From the NCBI GenBank assembly GCA_009784425.1, contig WRBR01000011.1, forward strand, positions 1-32,680: a stretch of 32,680 nucleotides of DNA. Reading direction: 5' to 3'. The number at the start of each line of letters is the position of its first letter. Position 1 is the first letter of the stretch. The notes beneath the pieces were generated by a model, which saw only the letters and a program-made list of their open reading frames with translations, was not told the DNA's origin and made no database searches. This DNA is from Coriobacteriia bacterium (GTDB lineage Bacteria; Actinomycetota; Coriobacteriia; Coriobacteriales; UBA8131). Below are positions 30,886 through 32,680 of this stretch, in pieces. Made by a program: the position numbers and the translations under genes.

Positions 30886-30941
30886 AGAGTTAAGAGTTAA
30901 GAGTTAAGAGTTAAGAGAGAAGAGAGAAGAGAGAAGAGAGG
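30886..30941 (+). repeat. Heptanucleotide tandem repeat before cbiO
   Basis: Four copies of AGAGTTA (30886-30913) are followed by three of AGAGAGA (30914-30934) and one AGAGAGG (30935-30941), directly after the cbiQ stop. The last unit provides the ribosome binding site, 9 nt before the GTG of cbiO. The whole 65-nt gap consists of this and a short AT-rich spacer. Confidence 0.9.
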
Positions 30942-30950
30942 AAATAAACT

Positions 30951-31676
30951 GTGTCCTGTTCGATAGTCTATGACAATGTGCACTACACCTATCAAGACGG
31001 CACTCAGGCTCTGCGTGGTCTGAGCTTTACGTTGGGGCATGGGGAGCACGTGGCTTTGCTGGGTCCAAACGGTGCCGGCAAAAGCACCGCCATGCTGCTG
31101 TCTAATGGTGTGCTGATGCCCTCAAGCGGCGAGGTGCGCGTAGGAGACCTAACCTTGAGCAAAGAAACCCTGGTACGTATTCGCCAACGCGTGGGCCTGG
31201 TTTTTCAAGACCCGGATGACCAGCTCTTTATGACTACGGTCTACGAGGATGTGGCTTTTGGGCCAAGCAATATGAAGCTCAACAAAAAGGAGATTGAACA
31301 AAGGGTCACCAGCGCTCTCGAAGCGGTTTCACTGCTTAAAGAAGTCAAAAAGTCTCCGCAGGATCTGTCGTTTGGACAAAAAAAGCGCGCGGCACTCGCC
31401 ACCATCCTTGTCATGGAGCCGGACTTTCTCATCCTCGATGAGCCCTCCAGCAATCTAGACCCCAGGGGCCGCCGCCAGATGATGGAGCTGCTGCGCACCA
31501 TTGACGCAACTATGCTCATAGCAACGCACGACCTTGACTTGGTCTGGGAAATGCTCCCACGCTCCATCATCATAGATGAAGGTAAGATAGTAGCCGATGG
31601 CCCCACGAAAGAACTCCTGCAAAACAAAGCATTGCTCACTGCTCACGGCCTGGAGCTACCAAACGCCGTGCGGTAA
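30951..31676 (+). CDS. cbiO: ECF transporter ATPase CbiO
   Basis: 241 residues. Walker A GPNGAGKST (38-46), Q-loop FQDPDDQLFMTTVYEDVAFGP (typical for ECF ATPases), signature LSFGQ (139-143) where LSGGQ is usual, Walker B FLILDE (159-164) and the switch His in ATHDLD. Powers metal uptake with CbiQ and CbiM. GTG start, with the ribosome binding site formed by the end of the heptamer repeat. The Phe for Gly in the signature is a mild departure. Confidence 0.9.
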   Translation: MSCSIVYDNVHYTYQDGTQALRGLSFTLGHGEHVALLGPNGAGKSTAMLLSNGVLMPSSGEVRVGDLTLSKETLVRIRQRVGLVFQDPDDQLFMTTVYEDVAFGPSNMKLNKKEIEQRVTSALEAVSLLKEVKKSPQDLSFGQKKRAALATILVMEPDFLILDEPSSNLDPRGRRQMMELLRTIDATMLIATHDLDLVWEMLPRSIIIDEGKIVADGPTKELLQNKALLTAHGLELPNAVR

Positions 31677-31741
31677 AGCAGATGATGAAGTATAGTGGTA
31701 TCAGAGAAAGAAAAGTAACGTTTTTAGTGAAAGACACCTCT

Positions 31742-32680
31742 ATGCAGCACAAAAAACCAACATCATGGAAGAGAGTCCTGCTTTCGCTTGTGCTTTCGCT
31801 TGTGCTTGCCTTGTCGTTGGTTTTGAGTGGCTGCGGCTCGCTCACGCGAATCCTGCAGAACCCTGAGCCTCCGCGAGAAGTTGAGGAGGCAGCGATTCTC
31901 ACCAAGGTGCCTCGAGCCGAAGAGGGCTTTTTGGGCATTGAGATACTGCATGGAACCTGGGCTGAGCCCCAGTTCAGTCCGGACGGCAGGGGATACTTCT
32001 ACGAGGAGCGCGGCTGGATTTACCTGTACATTGTGGGAGAACCTCATGAGCGCGGCTATCAGCACGGCTGGCTGCTGGCCGATTACATACAGCTCAATAT
32101 CCGCCACAACAAGAATCTGCTCGCAGAGCTCTACGATCTAGACTGGGAGTACCTGAGGGTTAATGCTGAGCGCATGTGGGCAAAAGCCGTTGCCGAGGAA
32201 TATCAAGAAGAGCTGAGGGGCATAGCTGAGGGCGCAACAGAGCGCGGGGCAAGTCTGGATTATCTGGACTTGTTGGTGCTGAACGGCCTCGAAGAGCTGC
32301 AATACAGCTGGTTTCCTACCGTGCAGGCTGCTTATTATCAAGAGCTGGCAGAGGGATTATGGAGCCCCTATGTGTCAGTATCCGGGATGCGCCCGGATAG
32401 TGGAGGGCAGCCAAGAGTAGTGGCGCCGGCTGAAGGCGCAGGGCTTGCAGAAAACGCTGATGCCCCCGAAACCGCAGGGTCCGATGAAACCGCAGAGCCC
32501 GCCGAAGCTGCAGAGCCCGCCGAAGCCGCAGAGCCCGCCGAAGCCGCAGAGCCAACAGCAGTCACAGACATAACAGAAAACGCAGATCAAGCCGCACTGA
32601 GAGCTGCTGCAATAACCCTCCCCCAAACCAGCATGTTCACCAAGCAAGCCAGCGTCTTCATGGCAACAGGCGCCGCAACC
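31742..32680 (+). CDS. C45-type acyltransferase/peptidase-like lipoprotein, 3' end outside window
   Basis: The frame is open to the last base: 313 codons from the ATG at 31742 (an in-frame GTG at 31727 is also possible; neither has a good ribosome binding site). The signal peptide ends LVLSGCG, a lipobox. The mature part has GEPHERGYQHGWLLADYIQ and LDLLVLNGLEELQYSW, features of the C45 acyl-transferase/phospholipase B-like group of N-terminal nucleophile hydrolases. A low-complexity Ala/Glu/Pro insert follows (about 220-280). The last segment, KQASVFMATGAAT, aligns with the family's nucleophile region, usually CSxFxATGxAT, so Ala stands where Cys is expected. A TATAGT at 31691-31696 may be its -10. 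Possibly inactive, or the alignment is shifted by the insert. Confidence 0.7.
   Translation, partial: MQHKKPTSWKRVLLSLVLSLVLALSLVLSGCGSLTRILQNPEPPREVEEAAILTKVPRAEEGFLGIEILHGTWAEPQFSPDGRGYFYEERGWIYLYIVGEPHERGYQHGWLLADYIQLNIRHNKNLLAELYDLDWEYLRVNAERMWAKAVAEEYQEELRGIAEGATERGASLDYLDLLVLNGLEELQYSWFPTVQAAYYQELAEGLWSPYVSVSGMRPDSGGQPRVVAPAEGAGLAENADAPETAGSDETAEPAEAAEPAEAAEPAEAAEPTAVTDITENADQAALRAAAITLPQTSMFTKQASVFMATGAAT
32492..32553. repeat. 18-nt in-frame tandem repeat in the C45-like gene
   Basis: Three units GCAGAGCCCGCCGAAGCY (32492-32509, 32510-32527, 32528-32545) and the start of a fourth code for AEPAEA. They sit in the insert just before the presumed active-site segment. Confidence 0.9.

Overview
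This 32.7-kb window looks like chromosomal DNA of a medium-GC, Gram-positive-type bacterium. The best guess is an anaerobic actinobacterium of the Coriobacteriia. That placement is an inference from several traits: lipoproteins with lipoboxes, large membrane-anchored surface proteins built from InlB-type and fibronectin III repeats, ECF-type vitamin and metal transporters, GTG/TTG starts, and an aldo/keto reductase carrying two 4Fe-4S clusters. No rRNA, tRNA, CRISPR array or transposase gene was seen.

Layout. (1) 1-2.3 kb: the 3' part of a surface protein that is cut by the window edge. (2) 2.4-5.2 kb: an Fe-S aldo/keto reductase faces a YhbD-like regulator plus bactofilin pair, across an intergenic region rich in inverted repeats. 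(3) 5.3-8.2 kb: an M20 peptidase and an MFS transporter. (4) 8.2-10.0 kb, minus strand: a thiamine uptake and activation operon (thiT-thiN) behind a TPP riboswitch. (5) 10.1-13.0 kb: a small lipoprotein, then a minus-strand run of 5-formyl-THF cyclo-ligase, Nif3-like protein and MntP manganese exporter. (6) 13.1-18.3 kb: a tightly overlapping phosphate operon, pstS-pstC-pstA-pstB-response regulator-sensor kinase, behind four 11-nt-spaced repeats that resemble a Pho box. (7) 18.2-20.0 kb, minus strand: a lipase-like hydrolase and a polytopic membrane protein. (8) 20.5-25.9 kb: a 1789-residue fibronectin-III surface protein. (9) 26.1-28.1 kb: an ABC-2 type exporter. (10) 28.4-28.9 kb: a membrane-tethered staphylococcal-type nuclease. 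(11) 29.2-31.7 kb: a nickel/cobalt ECF transporter (cbiM with PDGLE domain, cbiQ, cbiO) with a near-perfect NikR-type operator. (12) 31.7 kb to the end: a lipoprotein of the C45 acyltransferase/peptidase type, cut by the window edge.

The strongest unusual observation is the phosphate-binding protein. Its two halves are in swapped order, with the conserved C-terminal half before the N-terminal half, so it reads as a circular permutation of PstS. The second theme is structured intergenic DNA. Three loci carry long perfect inverted repeats (30-37 bp arms, 47-98 nt loops). Three others carry nested palindromes built on a GGGGACGGGG core. The third theme is short in-frame tandem repeats in insertions or tails of otherwise ordinary proteins (MntP, ABC ATPase, C45 lipoprotein, surface proteins), plus a heptanucleotide repeat just upstream of the cbiO start.

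Working together: thiamine, nickel/cobalt, manganese and phosphate handling each have a recognisable module. For three of them the likely controlling element is visible (TPP riboswitch, NikR-like site, Pho-box-like repeats).
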